Positions 15,345 through 24,360 of a stretch of 24,918 bases of DNA are shown piece by piece; the first letter of the stretch is position 1; every line of letters begins with the position of its first letter. This DNA is from Christiangramia sp. (GTDB taxonomy: Bacteria; Bacteroidota; Bacteroidia; Flavobacteriales; Flavobacteriaceae). Made by a program: the position numbers and the translations under genes. The notes under the pieces are model-generated. The model had not been told where the DNA came from and searched no databases. It saw nothing but the letters and a program-made list of their open reading frames with translations. Location: the NCBI GenBank assembly GCA_024635735.1, contig JAGXII010000020.1, forward strand, positions 1 through 24,918, written 5' to 3'.

Positions 15345-16778
15345 AATCTTCTCTTTACGGAAGAGCTGTTTATCCTTGATCATTTTTGTGGTTTTTTCGG
15401 GTACCAGCTTTTCCCACTCGTGATCGTCTTCCAGAATCATCTCATACACCTTACGGGGATGAATATCCAGTGTTTTTTTATCATAATCGGTAATATCAAC
15501 CACACGATGATTATCAAGGAAAAATTTATAAAGTTCCTTTATTCGTGGATGCACTTTTAGATTGGTACTGGTGATAATTTCACCCGTCTCTTCATCTTTA
15601 ATAGGATATAGATATACTTTAAGACTCTTAAAGAATAACTTCCCGAAAGCTTCAAGAATTCCACCGCTAAGTTGCCGGTAATATTTCTCGTTGAAGATAT
15701 CTACCAGGTTGTCCACACCCATTACCAAACCTAACTTTTCTTTGGTATGTATGGCAAAATATTCCACAACCTTATAATATTCCTGGAAATTCGAGATCAT
15801 TACACTCTGGCCTAATGAGCATAACAGATCTGCCCTGTCCAGAAAATCTTTTTCGTCTATCTCGCCTTCCGATTTTAAATTGGAAAGTGTCATTTCAAAA
15901 ATTACTACCGTCTTCTCCCTTTCCACTCCTTTTTCCTGAAGAAATAGCTTTAATGAACTTTCATACATATTCATGTTCAGGTTGGTCACTGGCCTGAAAC
16001 TTCCTCTAAGAGTAAGGATGTTCTTTTTATAAAGCAAATTGGCCGGCAGCACATTATTACCATCGGGAGCAAACATAACGGCTTCGGTAATTCCATTTTT
16101 TACGAGCTGCAGGCTCATAAGGCGGTTATCTACTTTTTCAAAAACGGGACCGGTAAAATTAATGGAATCGATCTCAATTTTATCTTTTGTAAGATGATCG
16201 TAAAGGTGGTTAAGTAGATTTTTGGGATCATCACTTTGGTAAAAGGCAGCATAAATTAGATTGGCGCCCATGGTCCCAAGACTTACTTGCTGATGCGCGG
16301 CATTGTTTTCGTGGAACTGCACGTGCAAAATGATCTCGCTGTATTCCTGTTTTGGTATTTTCTGAAACCTGATTCCCAGCCAGCCATGGCCTTTGTATTT
16401 TTTAGCCCAGTCTATAGTAGCTACGGTATTGGCGTAACTAAAGAAAAGTTTGTCGGGATGCTTGACCCTGGAAATACGCTGCTGAATAAGTTTAGATTCA
16501 TAGGAAAGCATACTTTTTAGCCGTGATTCGGTAACATAGCGATGCTGTGGGTCAAGGCCATATATGGCATCACTAAAATCCTTATCATAAGCGCTTAGAG
16601 TTTTTACAATAGTACCTTTTGGATTGGGAGCTCTGAAAAAATGACGTACCGTTTCCTGTCCCGCTCCAATTTCGGCAAACGTCCCGTATATATTCTCATT
16701 TAAATTTAGACGGGTGCATTTGTTCTCAACGGAAATTATATTTTCAAACTCATCATCTCCCCGGGTCAATGCAGACAT
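15339..16778 (-). CDS. conserved protein of unknown function (479 aa)
   Basis: I recognise this as a conserved bacterial protein with a well-preserved N-terminus (LNENIYGTFAEIGAGQETVRHFFRA, then SAYDKDFSDAIYG). It has been given misleading names, among them nicotinate-nucleotide adenylyltransferase, in flavobacterial genomes. That name comes from memory and is not supported here: no GTFDPxHxGH or ISSTxxR nucleotidyltransferase motif is present. There is no signal peptide or membrane helix, so it should be cytoplasmic. Recurrent features are GANLIYAAFY, a long acidic middle, a block with VVIFEMTLSNL and a C-terminal part rich in charged residues (HPRKVYEMILEDDHEWEKLVP). The frame is full length, ends in TAG, and overlaps the convergent methyltransferase by 6 bases. 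No operon partner lies in the window. Function: unknown. Confidence 0.75.
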   Translation of the reverse strand: MSALTRGDDEFENIISVENKCTRLNLNENIYGTFAEIGAGQETVRHFFRAPNPKGTIVKTLSAYDKDFSDAIYGLDPQHRYVTESRLKSMLSYESKLIQQRISRVKHPDKLFFSYANTVATIDWAKKYKGHGWLGIRFQKIPKQEYSEIILHVQFHENNAAHQQVSLGTMGANLIYAAFYQSDDPKNLLNHLYDHLTKDKIEIDSINFTGPVFEKVDNRLMSLQLVKNGITEAVMFAPDGNNVLPANLLYKKNILTLRGSFRPVTNLNMNMYESSLKLFLQEKGVEREKTVVIFEMTLSNLKSEGEIDEKDFLDRADLLCSLGQSVMISNFQEYYKVVEYFAIHTKEKLGLVMGVDNLVDIFNEKYYRQLSGGILEAFGKLFFKSLKVYLYPIKDEETGEIITSTNLKVHPRIKELYKFFLDNHRVVDITDYDKKTLDIHPRKVYEMILEDDHEWEKLVPEKTTKMIKDKQLFRKEKIL

Positions 16779-16923
16779 AAAAAATATTTACTTTTAAATG
16801 GTTTCTGAAAGTTAGGAATATTAAAATTCCCAGCTGGACATTTTAAGTAATGTTTAAAATAAAATAAGGGAGAACGGTACAATTTTAACGCATTAGTTCC
16901 CTTTTAGGATGTAACAATTTGTA

Positions 16924-18468
16924 ATGAAGATCGTCTTAAAATTAAACCTTAAAATGGGAAGACGCCTTTTTTTATTCAGCTTTCTTTGGGCATCTTTTGC
17001 TCCGGTTTTTTCTCAGGGATTTAGCGCCAGAGTTATAGATTTTGAAACCAAACAACCGGTTCCTTTCGCTACGATCCAATATGGACCTCATAAAGGTACA
17101 ATTACCAATGAAGAAGGTGTATTCGTAATTAATGCTTCCCCGCAGAGTTTTGATTTACTGGAGATTTCATCAATGGGATATCAAAGTATAAAAGTAAAAC
17201 CGGAAGAGGTTTCCGGGAATATTATTTATCTCCGGTCTCAGGTAATTCAGCTGGATGATGTTTTTCTTACAAATAAAAAGCTTACCGGACGGGAAATCCT
17301 GGAACGGGTAAAATTAAAGGTTGCTGAAAACTATAATTTTCAACTTACCAGGAAGCGTTTCTTCTACCGCGAGTCCAATATAAACAGGGTTAATAGATTT
17401 GATCTTGATATAGATGAAAGTACTATTGCGGATATTAATCAGGCTTTAATGGATAGTATTTCAGGGAGTATTCCTAAATATTCAGATTCTTATAAAGAAG
17501 TTCTGGGTGATTTTTACGGCAGTTATTCTCACCAAAAAATACAGCTCATTAAGGCTGCCAACCTTTATAATCCGCAAAGCACAACTTCACTGGATAAACT
17601 CACTAAAAAACTTGATAATATCTTCCGTGAGAATGTAAAGAGGAATTCCTATTTAAAAATAAAATCCGGGCTTTTTGGAGTTAAGGTCGACGCCGATGAG
17701 CTGGCCGGAGAAAGAAAGGAATCTCTGGCAGAGGCTGAAGAAAAACAGCTTACCCCTGAAGAATTTGCAACATCTGTAACTGATAAGCGCAACAACCTGG
17801 TGAGTTCGGCCAATGAAAATATAAGTTCGGTTGTGAGTAAAACATTCTGGAACGAAGATTCAACTTTCGATCTTTTTGATAAACTCAACAGGTATAAATA
17901 CAATGTCAAGGGCTATACCTATATGGGTGCTGAGATCGTTTACGTAATAGAATTTGAACCAAAAAGAGGAGCAGATTATAGAGGAAAAGTCTATGTAAAT
18001 ACTGGCGATTTTGGAGTTCATCGTATTGATTTTACGAATGTGAAGCCTCTGAAAAAATTCCGCTTATTAGGGATAAGTGCCATAACCGATGTTTATCGCG
18101 GGAAACTTATCTTTTCTAAAGATGAAAACGGAAAATATGTTCCCCTATACCTCGAACGTGAAAGCGGACAGAGTTTCGGAATTGACCGCCCACTTACCTT
18201 GATCGAAAAGAATAAGAATGTGGTAGGCCGCCGTAAACAAAATGAACTGGATATGGATGTTCTTATTAATATAAGTCAGCTTGATAAATACCAGTTTGTA
18301 GTTTATGATACTGAAGAAATTGACGAGGAAGAATTTAAAAAAATAGACTTTTCTTCTAAATTTGATTACCAAACCTTTAAAAGGTACGATTCTGAATTCT
18401 GGAGTGGATTCAATATAATCGAACCTAATGTGGCCATAAAGGAATTTACGGCACTTCAAACCGACTAA
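16924..18468 (+). CDS. secreted CarboxypepD_reg-like domain protein
   Basis: This 514-aa protein has a Sec signal (residues 1-31, ending PVFSQ) and so is exported. Directly after it comes a carboxypeptidase regulatory-like beta-sandwich (about 32-110, RVIDFETKQPVPFATIQYGPHKGTITNEEGVFVI ... LEISSMGYQSIKV). This domain is also found at the start of TonB receptors, but no plug or barrel follows here. The remaining about 400 residues are mixed, with an acidic/basic middle (170-300) and a beta-rich end with GKVYVNTGDFGVHRIDF and GKYVPLYLERESG. This resembles the soluble or outer-membrane-associated DUF proteins that carry the same N-terminal domain in Flavobacteria. Two ATGs are possible, 16924 and 16954. 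The second would give a more compact signal (MGRRLFLFSF). The role is unknown, and an envelope location is the main conclusion. Confidence 0.78.
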   Translation: MKIVLKLNLKMGRRLFLFSFLWASFAPVFSQGFSARVIDFETKQPVPFATIQYGPHKGTITNEEGVFVINASPQSFDLLEISSMGYQSIKVKPEEVSGNIIYLRSQVIQLDDVFLTNKKLTGREILERVKLKVAENYNFQLTRKRFFYRESNINRVNRFDLDIDESTIADINQALMDSISGSIPKYSDSYKEVLGDFYGSYSHQKIQLIKAANLYNPQSTTSLDKLTKKLDNIFRENVKRNSYLKIKSGLFGVKVDADELAGERKESLAEAEEKQLTPEEFATSVTDKRNNLVSSANENISSVVSKTFWNEDSTFDLFDKLNRYKYNVKGYTYMGAEIVYVIEFEPKRGADYRGKVYVNTGDFGVHRIDFTNVKPLKKFRLLGISAITDVYRGKLIFSKDENGKYVPLYLERESGQSFGIDRPLTLIEKNKNVVGRRKQNELDMDVLINISQLDKYQFVVYDTEEIDEEEFKKIDFSSKFDYQTFKRYDSEFWSGFNIIEPNVAIKEFTALQTD

Positions 18469-18523
18469 TTTCTCTGGGCTGAAAAATAAAACTTATATTT
18501 AGTCGATCAAAATTTCCACTTTA

Positions 18524-18973
18524 ATGAGAACATTTTATTTTTCGGTAATTACCTTGTTAGTTATGGCTTTTTCGAATGCACAATCCAATCCTTTTGATTT
18601 AAATAAAGATCATGATGCGATTCTGGTAAAGGATGTAAGCGCTTCAGCTGAATTTTACGGAAATATTCTTGGTTTAAAGGAAATTCCCAATGGGGGATTG
18701 CCAGATCATATTCGCTGGTTTCAGCTTGGAGACAAAGTGCAGATCCATTTAATTGAAAGTGAAGACCTTCCGGAAAAAAACAAAGGAGTTCATATGGCGC
18801 TTAACACAAATAAGCTGGACGAACTTATGGATTTTCTGAAATCCAAAAATATCCATTTCGAAAACTGGCCCGGAGAGGCGGGAACTACGAATACCCGGCC
18901 CGATGGCGTTAAACAAATCTATCTTCAGGATCCTGATGGATACTGGATAGAAATTAACGACTGTAACCTTTAG
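18524..18973 (+). CDS. exported VOC-family (glyoxalase/dioxygenase fold) protein
   Basis: This 149-aa protein has a cleavable-looking signal peptide (MRTFYFSVITLLVMAFSNAQ) followed by one vicinal-oxygen-chelate unit pair. Motifs seen are HDAILVKDVSASAEFYGNILGL, VQIHLIE, KGVHMALNT and a closing YLQDPDGYWIEIND. Residues His30, His75, His90 and Glu143 sit where metal ligands occur in the fold, so a mononuclear metal enzyme is plausible. Most VOC proteins of this size are cytoplasmic, so export to the periplasm is unusual. No substrate can be named, as glyoxalase, fosfomycin-type and dioxygenase families share this architecture. The gene follows the CarboxypepD_reg-like gene by 55 bases on the same strand, and its stop overlaps by 3 bases the stop of the convergent SulP gene. 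A TATATTTAG near 18494 could be a degenerate -7 box. Confidence 0.8.
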   Translation: MRTFYFSVITLLVMAFSNAQSNPFDLNKDHDAILVKDVSASAEFYGNILGLKEIPNGGLPDHIRWFQLGDKVQIHLIESEDLPEKNKGVHMALNTNKLDELMDFLKSKNIHFENWPGEAGTTNTRPDGVKQIYLQDPDGYWIEINDCNL

Positions 18974-20511
18974 ATCTTATCGGTGGCAACTTTATAAGTT
19001 GGATCCTCGAGAATATTCATTTCAATAATGGCATCGGCATTATTAAGCAGGACACGACAGTCTCTGCTAAGATGTCTTAAGTGAAGTTTTTTCCCCTGTT
19101 TAAGATATCTTTCGGTAAGCTTATTCAGGGCTTCAATTCCAGACATATCCACCACACGGCTTTCAGAAAAATCGATGATCACTTCCTCGGGATCATTCAG
19201 AACGTCAAATTTGCTGTTAAAGGCGGAAATGGATCCGAAGAAAAGAGGGCCATAGATCTCATAATGCTTTATCCCGTTTTCATCAATAGTTTTTCTGGCA
19301 CGTATTCTTTTAGCATTATCCCAGGCAAATACCAATGCTGAAATAATAACACCAATTAGAACTGCCAGTGCAAGATTGTGAAGGATAACGGTTACCACGG
19401 TTACTAACACCATCACGATCACGTCAGATTTTGGCATTTTATTGAATGTTTTCAGGCTGGCCCATTCAAAAGTACCTATCGCCACCATGACCATTACACC
19501 GGTTAAGGCTGCCATGGGTAGTTTTTCTATAAGGTCTGCCCCGAACATGATAAAAACCAGCAGCATAACAGCTGCGGTGATTCCCGATAATCTTGCTCTT
19601 GCGCCCGAAGAAATATTGATAAGACTTTGCCCAAGCATCGCGCAACCGCCCATCCCTGAGAAGAATCCTGAGAAAATATTAGCGGTTCCCTGTGCAACAC
19701 ATTCTTTATTTCCTCTACCTCGGGTTTCGGTAATTTCGTCAATAATATTAAGAGTTAGCAGGCTTTCAATAAGTCCAACCCCGGCCATGATAAGGGCGTA
19801 AGGGAATACCAGCTGTAAGGTTTTCCAGTTAAAAGGAATTCCCGGAATATGAAATGGTGGAAAGCCACCGTTTATTGAGGCAATATCTCCCACACTTTTT
19901 GTGTCAATTCCAAAGGCGACCACGATTCCAAAAATTGCAAGAATAGCTGCAAGTGAGGCGGGAAATACTTTGGTAAGTTTTGGAAGTCCCCAAATAATAA
20001 ACATAGTAATTAAAACAAGACCCAGGAAGATATACATTGAAGGTCCCGTCATCCACACAAGTTCTCCCGCTTCGTTTATTCTTTTAAACTGGTTGAGCTG
20101 AGACATAAATATGATGATAGCCAGACCGTTTACAAAGCCAAATATTACCGAATGTGGCACAAGCCTTATTAACTTTCCAAGCCTGAAGACTCCGGCAAGC
20201 ACCTGTAAAATTCCTGCGAGAACGACGGTCGCGAAAATATATTCCGGGCCATGAGTCACTGAAAGTCCAACGATCACAACGGCTACAGCACCGGTAGCCC
20301 CGGAGATCATTCCTGGACGCCCGCCTAAAATAGAAGTGATTAACCCCATAACAAAGGCCGCGTAAAGACCGGTCAAAGGAGATAATTTCGCAATCATGGC
20401 AAAAGCAACTGCTTCCGGAATTAAGGCCAGAGCAACGGTTAGACCCGCCAGAATTTCGGTTCTGTAATTTACTTTCTGTGAAAAATCGAAAAGGTTCAGG
20501 ACTTTTTTCAT
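18970..20511 (-). CDS. SulP-family anion transporter with STAS domain
   Basis: This 513-aa protein is an inner-membrane SulP (SLC26-like) carrier. It has about ten or more hydrophobic helices over residues 20-400, with the signature segments LSPLTGLYAAF (43-53), GGRPGMISGATGAVAVVI (63-80) and GMGGCAMLGQSLINISSGARARLSG (286-310). A C-terminal STAS domain (about 418-505) carries the DMSG loop (455-458) typical of anti-sigma antagonist folds. SulP members move sulfate, bicarbonate or dicarboxylates. The GMGGCAMLGQS block is also shared by BicA-type bicarbonate carriers, so bicarbonate is a fair alternative to sulfate. No sulfate-assimilation or carbonic anhydrase gene lies nearby to decide. It has its own well-formed promoter at 20547-20577, about 35 bases before the start. 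Its stop overlaps that of the convergent VOC gene. Confidence 0.9.
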   Translation of the reverse strand: MKKVLNLFDFSQKVNYRTEILAGLTVALALIPEAVAFAMIAKLSPLTGLYAAFVMGLITSILGGRPGMISGATGAVAVVIVGLSVTHGPEYIFATVVLAGILQVLAGVFRLGKLIRLVPHSVIFGFVNGLAIIIFMSQLNQFKRINEAGELVWMTGPSMYIFLGLVLITMFIIWGLPKLTKVFPASLAAILAIFGIVVAFGIDTKSVGDIASINGGFPPFHIPGIPFNWKTLQLVFPYALIMAGVGLIESLLTLNIIDEITETRGRGNKECVAQGTANIFSGFFSGMGGCAMLGQSLINISSGARARLSGITAAVMLLVFIMFGADLIEKLPMAALTGVMVMVAIGTFEWASLKTFNKMPKSDVIVMVLVTVVTVILHNLALAVLIGVIISALVFAWDNAKRIRARKTIDENGIKHYEIYGPLFFGSISAFNSKFDVLNDPEEVIIDFSESRVVDMSGIEALNKLTERYLKQGKKLHLRHLSRDCRVLLNNADAIIEMNILEDPTYKVATDKI

Positions 20512-20546
20512 AATTGGGCTTTTTCAGCTTGATTTTTAAGAAGCGG

Positions 20547-20577
20547 CAAAAATAGTCATTAAAAGCAGAAGCACAAC
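20547..20577 (-). promoter_or_regulatory. Bacteroidetes-type promoter of the SulP gene
   Basis: Read on the minus strand: GTTG (20577-20574), exactly 19 bases, then TATTTTTG (20554-20547). The spacing and -7 box match the Bacteroidetes consensus TTTG-N19-TAnnTTTG. The predicted start site lies about 30 bases before the ATG at 20511. This is the best promoter in the window. Confidence 0.75.
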
Positions 20578-20725
20578 CTATTGAGCAATTAGATTGATAT
20601 TTTTATGGGATTATGATTTTCAGGTGGTTAGCTTTGATAAATTCATACTATGAGAATAGCTGTTTTTGTAAAATAAGCAGCCTTTCTTCACATATTGATC
20701 ACATTTTATCGGAATTAGGTTCAGG

Positions 20726-21880
20726 TCAATCGGGAACGAGGTTTTTAACCGATAAATCCTGAGGTCTTATGGAATTGTATAACTCGGGGAATTCTTTTTT
20801 GCTTAATACCAGCTGCCATAGCTGTAGTTTTTTAGATCTAAAAGACGCCGCGGAAGAGCAGAGGTAGAATTCCCACATTTTATAAAAGAAGTTATTATAG
20901 GCATTTTTCAAGTTTGGCCAGGCCTCCTGGAAATTCCTGTGCCACGCCATTAGGGTCTTATCGTAATAAAGTCCGAAATTTTGCAAGTCCTGAAGAATAA
21001 AATTATGCTCCAGCGCTTTTCCTATTTGTGTGATGGAAGGTATAAGGCCTTCAGGAAAAATATATTTATTTATCCATGGATCGGTAGCGTATTTGCTCTC
21101 ATGGCCACCTATAAAATGCAACAGGCATAAACCGTCCTCCTTTAAATTATTGCTAATTACGTTCATAAAAGCCTTGTGGTTTTTATGGCCCACATGTTCC
21201 AGCATACCTACAGAAACAATGCGATCAAATTTGCCTTTGACTTCACGATAATCCTGCAGACGAATTTCAACAGGAAAGTTTGCGCAGCGTTGACGGGCAA
21301 GGCTTTGCTGCTCTTTGGATATAGTAATTCCAACGACTTCTACTCCATAGTTTTGAGCGGCATAATAAGGGAATCCGCCCCAGCCGCAACCTATATCAAG
21401 AATTTTCTGTCCGGTTTTCAGCTGAAGTTTCTGGCAGATGAGTTCCAGTTTGTTTTCCTGGGCCTTTGCGAGGTCGTTGGTTTTTTGCCAGTAACCGCAG
21501 GAATAGATCATCAGGGGATCAAGCATGGCTTTGAACAATTCGTTGCCTGCATCGTAATGCCGGGAAATAGATTTTCTGGCTTTTTTTCTGGATTGCATAT
21601 TGAATAGCCGCGACTTTAAGATGAGCCATTTCAATTTGAGGTTCTTTCTGATCTTATTTTCCAGATCGGCTTCAAAAATCCGGTGAATGAATTCGTCCAG
21701 CCGGGAACATTTCCACCAGCCTTCCATATAAGATTCTCCAAGGCCTATAGAACCCTCTTTTAAAATCCTCTGGTAAAACTTTTCGTTAAAAACATGAATA
21801 TCCCAGCTCCGGTCTCCGTTGATTTTAATACCTGCTGAAGAAAGCAGATCTTCTATGGCTTTTTTGTATATGTTCTCCAT
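20726..21880 (-). CDS. cfa: cyclopropane-fatty-acyl-phospholipid synthase
   Basis: Cfa transfers a methylene group from S-adenosylmethionine to double bonds of membrane phospholipid acyl chains. The 384-aa protein has the N-terminal lipid-binding part (GSIGLGESYMEGWW, SRHYDAGNELF), then YSCGYW with the conserved Cys128. The Rossmann methyltransferase core follows, with LDIGCGWGGF (161-170), EVVGITISKEQ and SVGMLEHVGHKN. The end carries FGLYYDKTLMAWHRNF, the usual C-terminal block. The length and all key positions match the E. coli enzyme. It is monocistronic here: the gap to SulP is 214 bases and to the divergent era gene 185 bases. No clear promoter was found. In other bacteria the enzyme is linked to stationary phase or envelope stress. 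Nothing in this window shows how it is regulated. Confidence 0.93.
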   Translation of the reverse strand: MENIYKKAIEDLLSSAGIKINGDRSWDIHVFNEKFYQRILKEGSIGLGESYMEGWWKCSRLDEFIHRIFEADLENKIRKNLKLKWLILKSRLFNMQSRKKARKSISRHYDAGNELFKAMLDPLMIYSCGYWQKTNDLAKAQENKLELICQKLQLKTGQKILDIGCGWGGFPYYAAQNYGVEVVGITISKEQQSLARQRCANFPVEIRLQDYREVKGKFDRIVSVGMLEHVGHKNHKAFMNVISNNLKEDGLCLLHFIGGHESKYATDPWINKYIFPEGLIPSITQIGKALEHNFILQDLQNFGLYYDKTLMAWHRNFQEAWPNLKNAYNNFFYKMWEFYLCSSAASFRSKKLQLWQLVLSKKEFPELYNSIRPQDLSVKNLVPD

Positions 21881-22005
21881 TATATTAAACTTTTACAATG
21901 GCAGAATCTGGAGGCTGAAAACCGGTTTTAAAATTGAAATTACCGGGAAATATTTTTTAAAATTAACTCATTTACAGAATATTCTGAAATTTGCTGCCTC
22001 TTTTC

Positions 22006-22036
22006 TGTGGAGCTAGGTTTTAACTTCCTATTTTTG
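22006..22036 (+). promoter_or_regulatory. probable promoter of era
   Basis: TGTG (22006-22009), 19 bases, then TATTTTTG (22029-22036), 29 bases before the ATG of era. The -7 box is perfect and the upstream box has one mismatch to TTTG. Confidence 0.5.
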
Positions 22037-22065
22037 TAGCTTCAAAAAAGAAGACAAAATTCTAT

Positions 22066-22953
22066 ATGGCACATAAGGCTGGCTTTGTAAATATTATAGG
22101 AAATCCCAATGTGGGAAAATCTACCCTGATGAATGCTTTCGTTGGGGAAAGGTTATCTATTATTACCTCTAAGGCCCAGACTACGCGCCATCGAATCCTT
22201 GGGATCGTGAACGGAGAGGATTTCCAGATGATCCTTAGTGATACCCCTGGGATTATAAAACCTGCGTATCAACTTCAGGCTTCTATGATGGATTTTGTGA
22301 AATCTGCCTTTGAAGATGCAGATGTTCTTATCTACATAGTAGAAATTGGCGAACAGGGCCTGAAGGATGAGGCCTTTTTTAATAAAATTGCCAATTCTAA
22401 GGTGCCGGTGCTATTGTTGTTAAATAAAATAGATAAATCTAACCAGGAACAGCTGGAGGAACAGGTTCAATATTGGGCTGAAAAAGTTCCAACTGCTGAA
22501 ATTCACCCGATATCGGCCCTGGAGGGATTCAACGTTCCTGCTGTTTTTAATAGAATTGTGGAATTACTTCCGGAATCTCCTGCGTTTTATCCAAAAGATA
22601 CTCTTACCGATAAACCTGAAAGATTCTTTGTGAATGAAATTATCCGGGAAAAGATCCTTATGCACTACAAAAAGGAAATTCCTTATAGTGTTGAGATCGA
22701 TACCGGTGAATTTTTTGAAGAAGAGAAAATCATCAGGATGCGAAGCGTTATTATGGTTGAAAGAGATACTCAAAAAGGTATTATTATTGGGCATAAAGGA
22801 GCTGCACTTAAGAGAGTAGGGGTTGAAGCTAGAAAGGATCTTGAAAAATTCTTCGGGAAACAGGTACACCTGGAATTATACGTAAAAGTGAACAAAAACT
22901 GGCGTAGCGATTCCCAGCAACTACGAAGATTCGGGTACACAGATAAAAAATAA
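22066..22953 (+). CDS. era: GTPase Era
   Basis: Era is an essential GTPase that binds the 3' end of 16S rRNA and assists 30S ribosome assembly. The 295-aa protein has all G motifs: GNPNVGKST (12-20), the switch I region TTRHR, DTPG (59-62) and NKID (120-123). A C-terminal KH RNA-binding domain carries GHKGA (242-246). The length is that of the family. It stands upstream of der with 75 bases between, an arrangement common in Flavobacteriia. The start at 22066 is supported by the N-terminus MAHKAGFVNIIG, by the stop-rich sequence before it and by the promoter-like element 29 bases upstream. Confidence 0.97.
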   Translation: MAHKAGFVNIIGNPNVGKSTLMNAFVGERLSIITSKAQTTRHRILGIVNGEDFQMILSDTPGIIKPAYQLQASMMDFVKSAFEDADVLIYIVEIGEQGLKDEAFFNKIANSKVPVLLLLNKIDKSNQEQLEEQVQYWAEKVPTAEIHPISALEGFNVPAVFNRIVELLPESPAFYPKDTLTDKPERFFVNEIIREKILMHYKKEIPYSVEIDTGEFFEEEKIIRMRSVIMVERDTQKGIIIGHKGAALKRVGVEARKDLEKFFGKQVHLELYVKVNKNWRSDSQQLRRFGYTDKK

Positions 22954-22997
22954 ACTTCATCATAATAAAGGGATAATTTTAATTGGTTTAAAACCAT

Positions 22998-23005
22998 TAA
23001 TTTTG
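22998..23005 (+). promoter_or_regulatory. -7-like box TAATTTTG upstream of der
   Basis: TAATTTTG fits TAnnTTTG and lies 23 bases before the der start. The best TTG upstream is only 12 bases away, so the pair is poor. It may still give der its own transcript in addition to read-through from era. Confidence 0.3.
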
Positions 23006-23028
23006 CTCCCTGAAATCAATTTATAGTT

Positions 23029-24333
23029 ATGGGCAATATTGTCGCCATTGTGGGGAGACCCAATGTTGGGAAATCAACTTTTTTTAACCGCCTTATTCAG
23101 CGTCGTGAAGCTATCGTAGATTCGGTTAGCGGAGTTACGCGTGACAGGCATTATGGAAAGTCTGACTGGAACGGAAGAAAATTCTCCCTTATTGATACGG
23201 GTGGATATGTAAAAGGAAGTGAAGATGTTTTTGAAGCACAAATTGATAAGCAGGTAGAACTTGCCATTGAGGAAGCTGACGCGATCATCTTTATGGTGGA
23301 CGTGGAATCCGGAATTACCCCTATGGATGAGGAAGTTGCCGTGCTTTTGAGGAAAGTAAATAAACCAGTTTTACTCGTCGTTAACAAAGTAGATAATAAC
23401 AAGCGGCTTGAGAATGCCGTGGAATTCTATTCTCTTGGTTTGGGAGATTATTTTCCAATTGCCAGTACTAGTGGTAGTGGAACGGGAGATCTTCTGGATG
23501 CTTTAGTGGAAGCACTGCCGGAATCTGAAGGCGATGAAGAATCTGAATTGCCAAGATTTGCCGTAGTAGGGAGACCTAATGCAGGAAAATCATCTTTTAT
23601 CAATGCTCTTATTGGGGAGGAAAGATATATAGTTACCGATATCGCGGGGACCACCCGGGATTCCATGGATACCAAATATAATCGCTTTGGATTTGAATTT
23701 AACCTTGTGGATACCGCCGGAATCAGACGTAAGTCCAAGGTAAAGGAAAACCTGGAATTCTATTCGGTAATGAGGTCTGTAAGAGCCATTGAAAACTGTG
23801 ACGTATGTCTTGTGGTTCTTGATGCTACCAGAGGATTTGACGGGCAGGTTCAGAATATTTTCTGGCTGGCACAACGTAACAATAAGGGAATTGTGATCCT
23901 GGTAAACAAATGGGACCTTTTAGATAAGGAAACTAATACCATGAGGGATTATGAGGCCATGATCCGCAGAGAGATCGAACCTTTTACAGATGTGCCTATC
24001 ATTTTTATTTCGGTGCTAAACAAGCAGCGTGTATTTAAAGCGATAGAAACGGCTGTGAAGGTATTTGAAAATCGAAGCAAAAAAATCAAAACCCGACAGT
24101 TTAATGATGTGATGCTTCCTATTATCGAGAATAATCCTCCGCCGGCTTATAAAGGGAAATATGTAAAGATCAAATTCTGTACCCAGTTACCTACACCTTA
24201 TCCACAGTTTGCATTTTTCTGTAATCTGCCGCAGTATGTGAGAGATCCTTATAAGAGATTTCTGGAAAATAAACTGAGACAGGAATTCGATTTCCAGGGA
24301 GTACCTATCACTATATTTTTCCGTAAAAAATAA
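23029..24333 (+). CDS. der: double-GTPase ribosome assembly factor Der (EngA)
   Basis: Der has two consecutive GTPase domains and helps 50S subunit maturation. The 434-aa protein shows G domain 1 with GRPNVGKST (9-17), DTGG (56-59) and NKVD (119-122). G domain 2 has GRPNAGKSS (181-189), DTAG (228-231) and NKWD (293-296). A C-terminal KH-like domain follows (about 350-434, QFNDVMLPIIENNPPPAYKGKYVKIKF). The linker between the G domains is acidic (ESEGDEESELP), as usual. All motifs are intact and the length is normal. It follows era and is probably co-regulated with it. A weak hairpin at 24343-24360 may end the transcript. Confidence 0.97.
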   Translation: MGNIVAIVGRPNVGKSTFFNRLIQRREAIVDSVSGVTRDRHYGKSDWNGRKFSLIDTGGYVKGSEDVFEAQIDKQVELAIEEADAIIFMVDVESGITPMDEEVAVLLRKVNKPVLLVVNKVDNNKRLENAVEFYSLGLGDYFPIASTSGSGTGDLLDALVEALPESEGDEESELPRFAVVGRPNAGKSSFINALIGEERYIVTDIAGTTRDSMDTKYNRFGFEFNLVDTAGIRRKSKVKENLEFYSVMRSVRAIENCDVCLVVLDATRGFDGQVQNIFWLAQRNNKGIVILVNKWDLLDKETNTMRDYEAMIRREIEPFTDVPIIFISVLNKQRVFKAIETAVKVFENRSKKIKTRQFNDVMLPIIENNPPPAYKGKYVKIKFCTQLPTPYPQFAFFCNLPQYVRDPYKRFLENKLRQEFDFQGVPITIFFRKK

Positions 24334-24342
24334 CTTCATTTT

Positions 24343-24360
24343 AAACTATCAGTATAGTTT
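24343..24360 (+). terminator. weak hairpin after der
   Basis: AAACTAT (24343-24349) and ATAGTTT (24354-24360) form a perfect 7-bp stem with a CAGT loop, 10 bases after the der stop. The stem is AT-rich and the T-run is only three long, so it is a weak terminator at best. Confidence 0.35.

Noticed and set aside
15339..16778. NadD (nicotinate-nucleotide adenylyltransferase) identity
   Set aside because: The H/TxGH and ISSTxxR motifs are absent and the length of 479 is far above the family's roughly 200.
20640..20725. Terminator hairpin downstream of cfa
   Set aside because: Only a 4-bp GCTG/CAGC stem with a long loop was seen, too weak to support.
21176..21607. A 143-codon + strand frame inside cfa
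   Set aside because: It is antisense to a complete, well-conserved enzyme and shows no domain.
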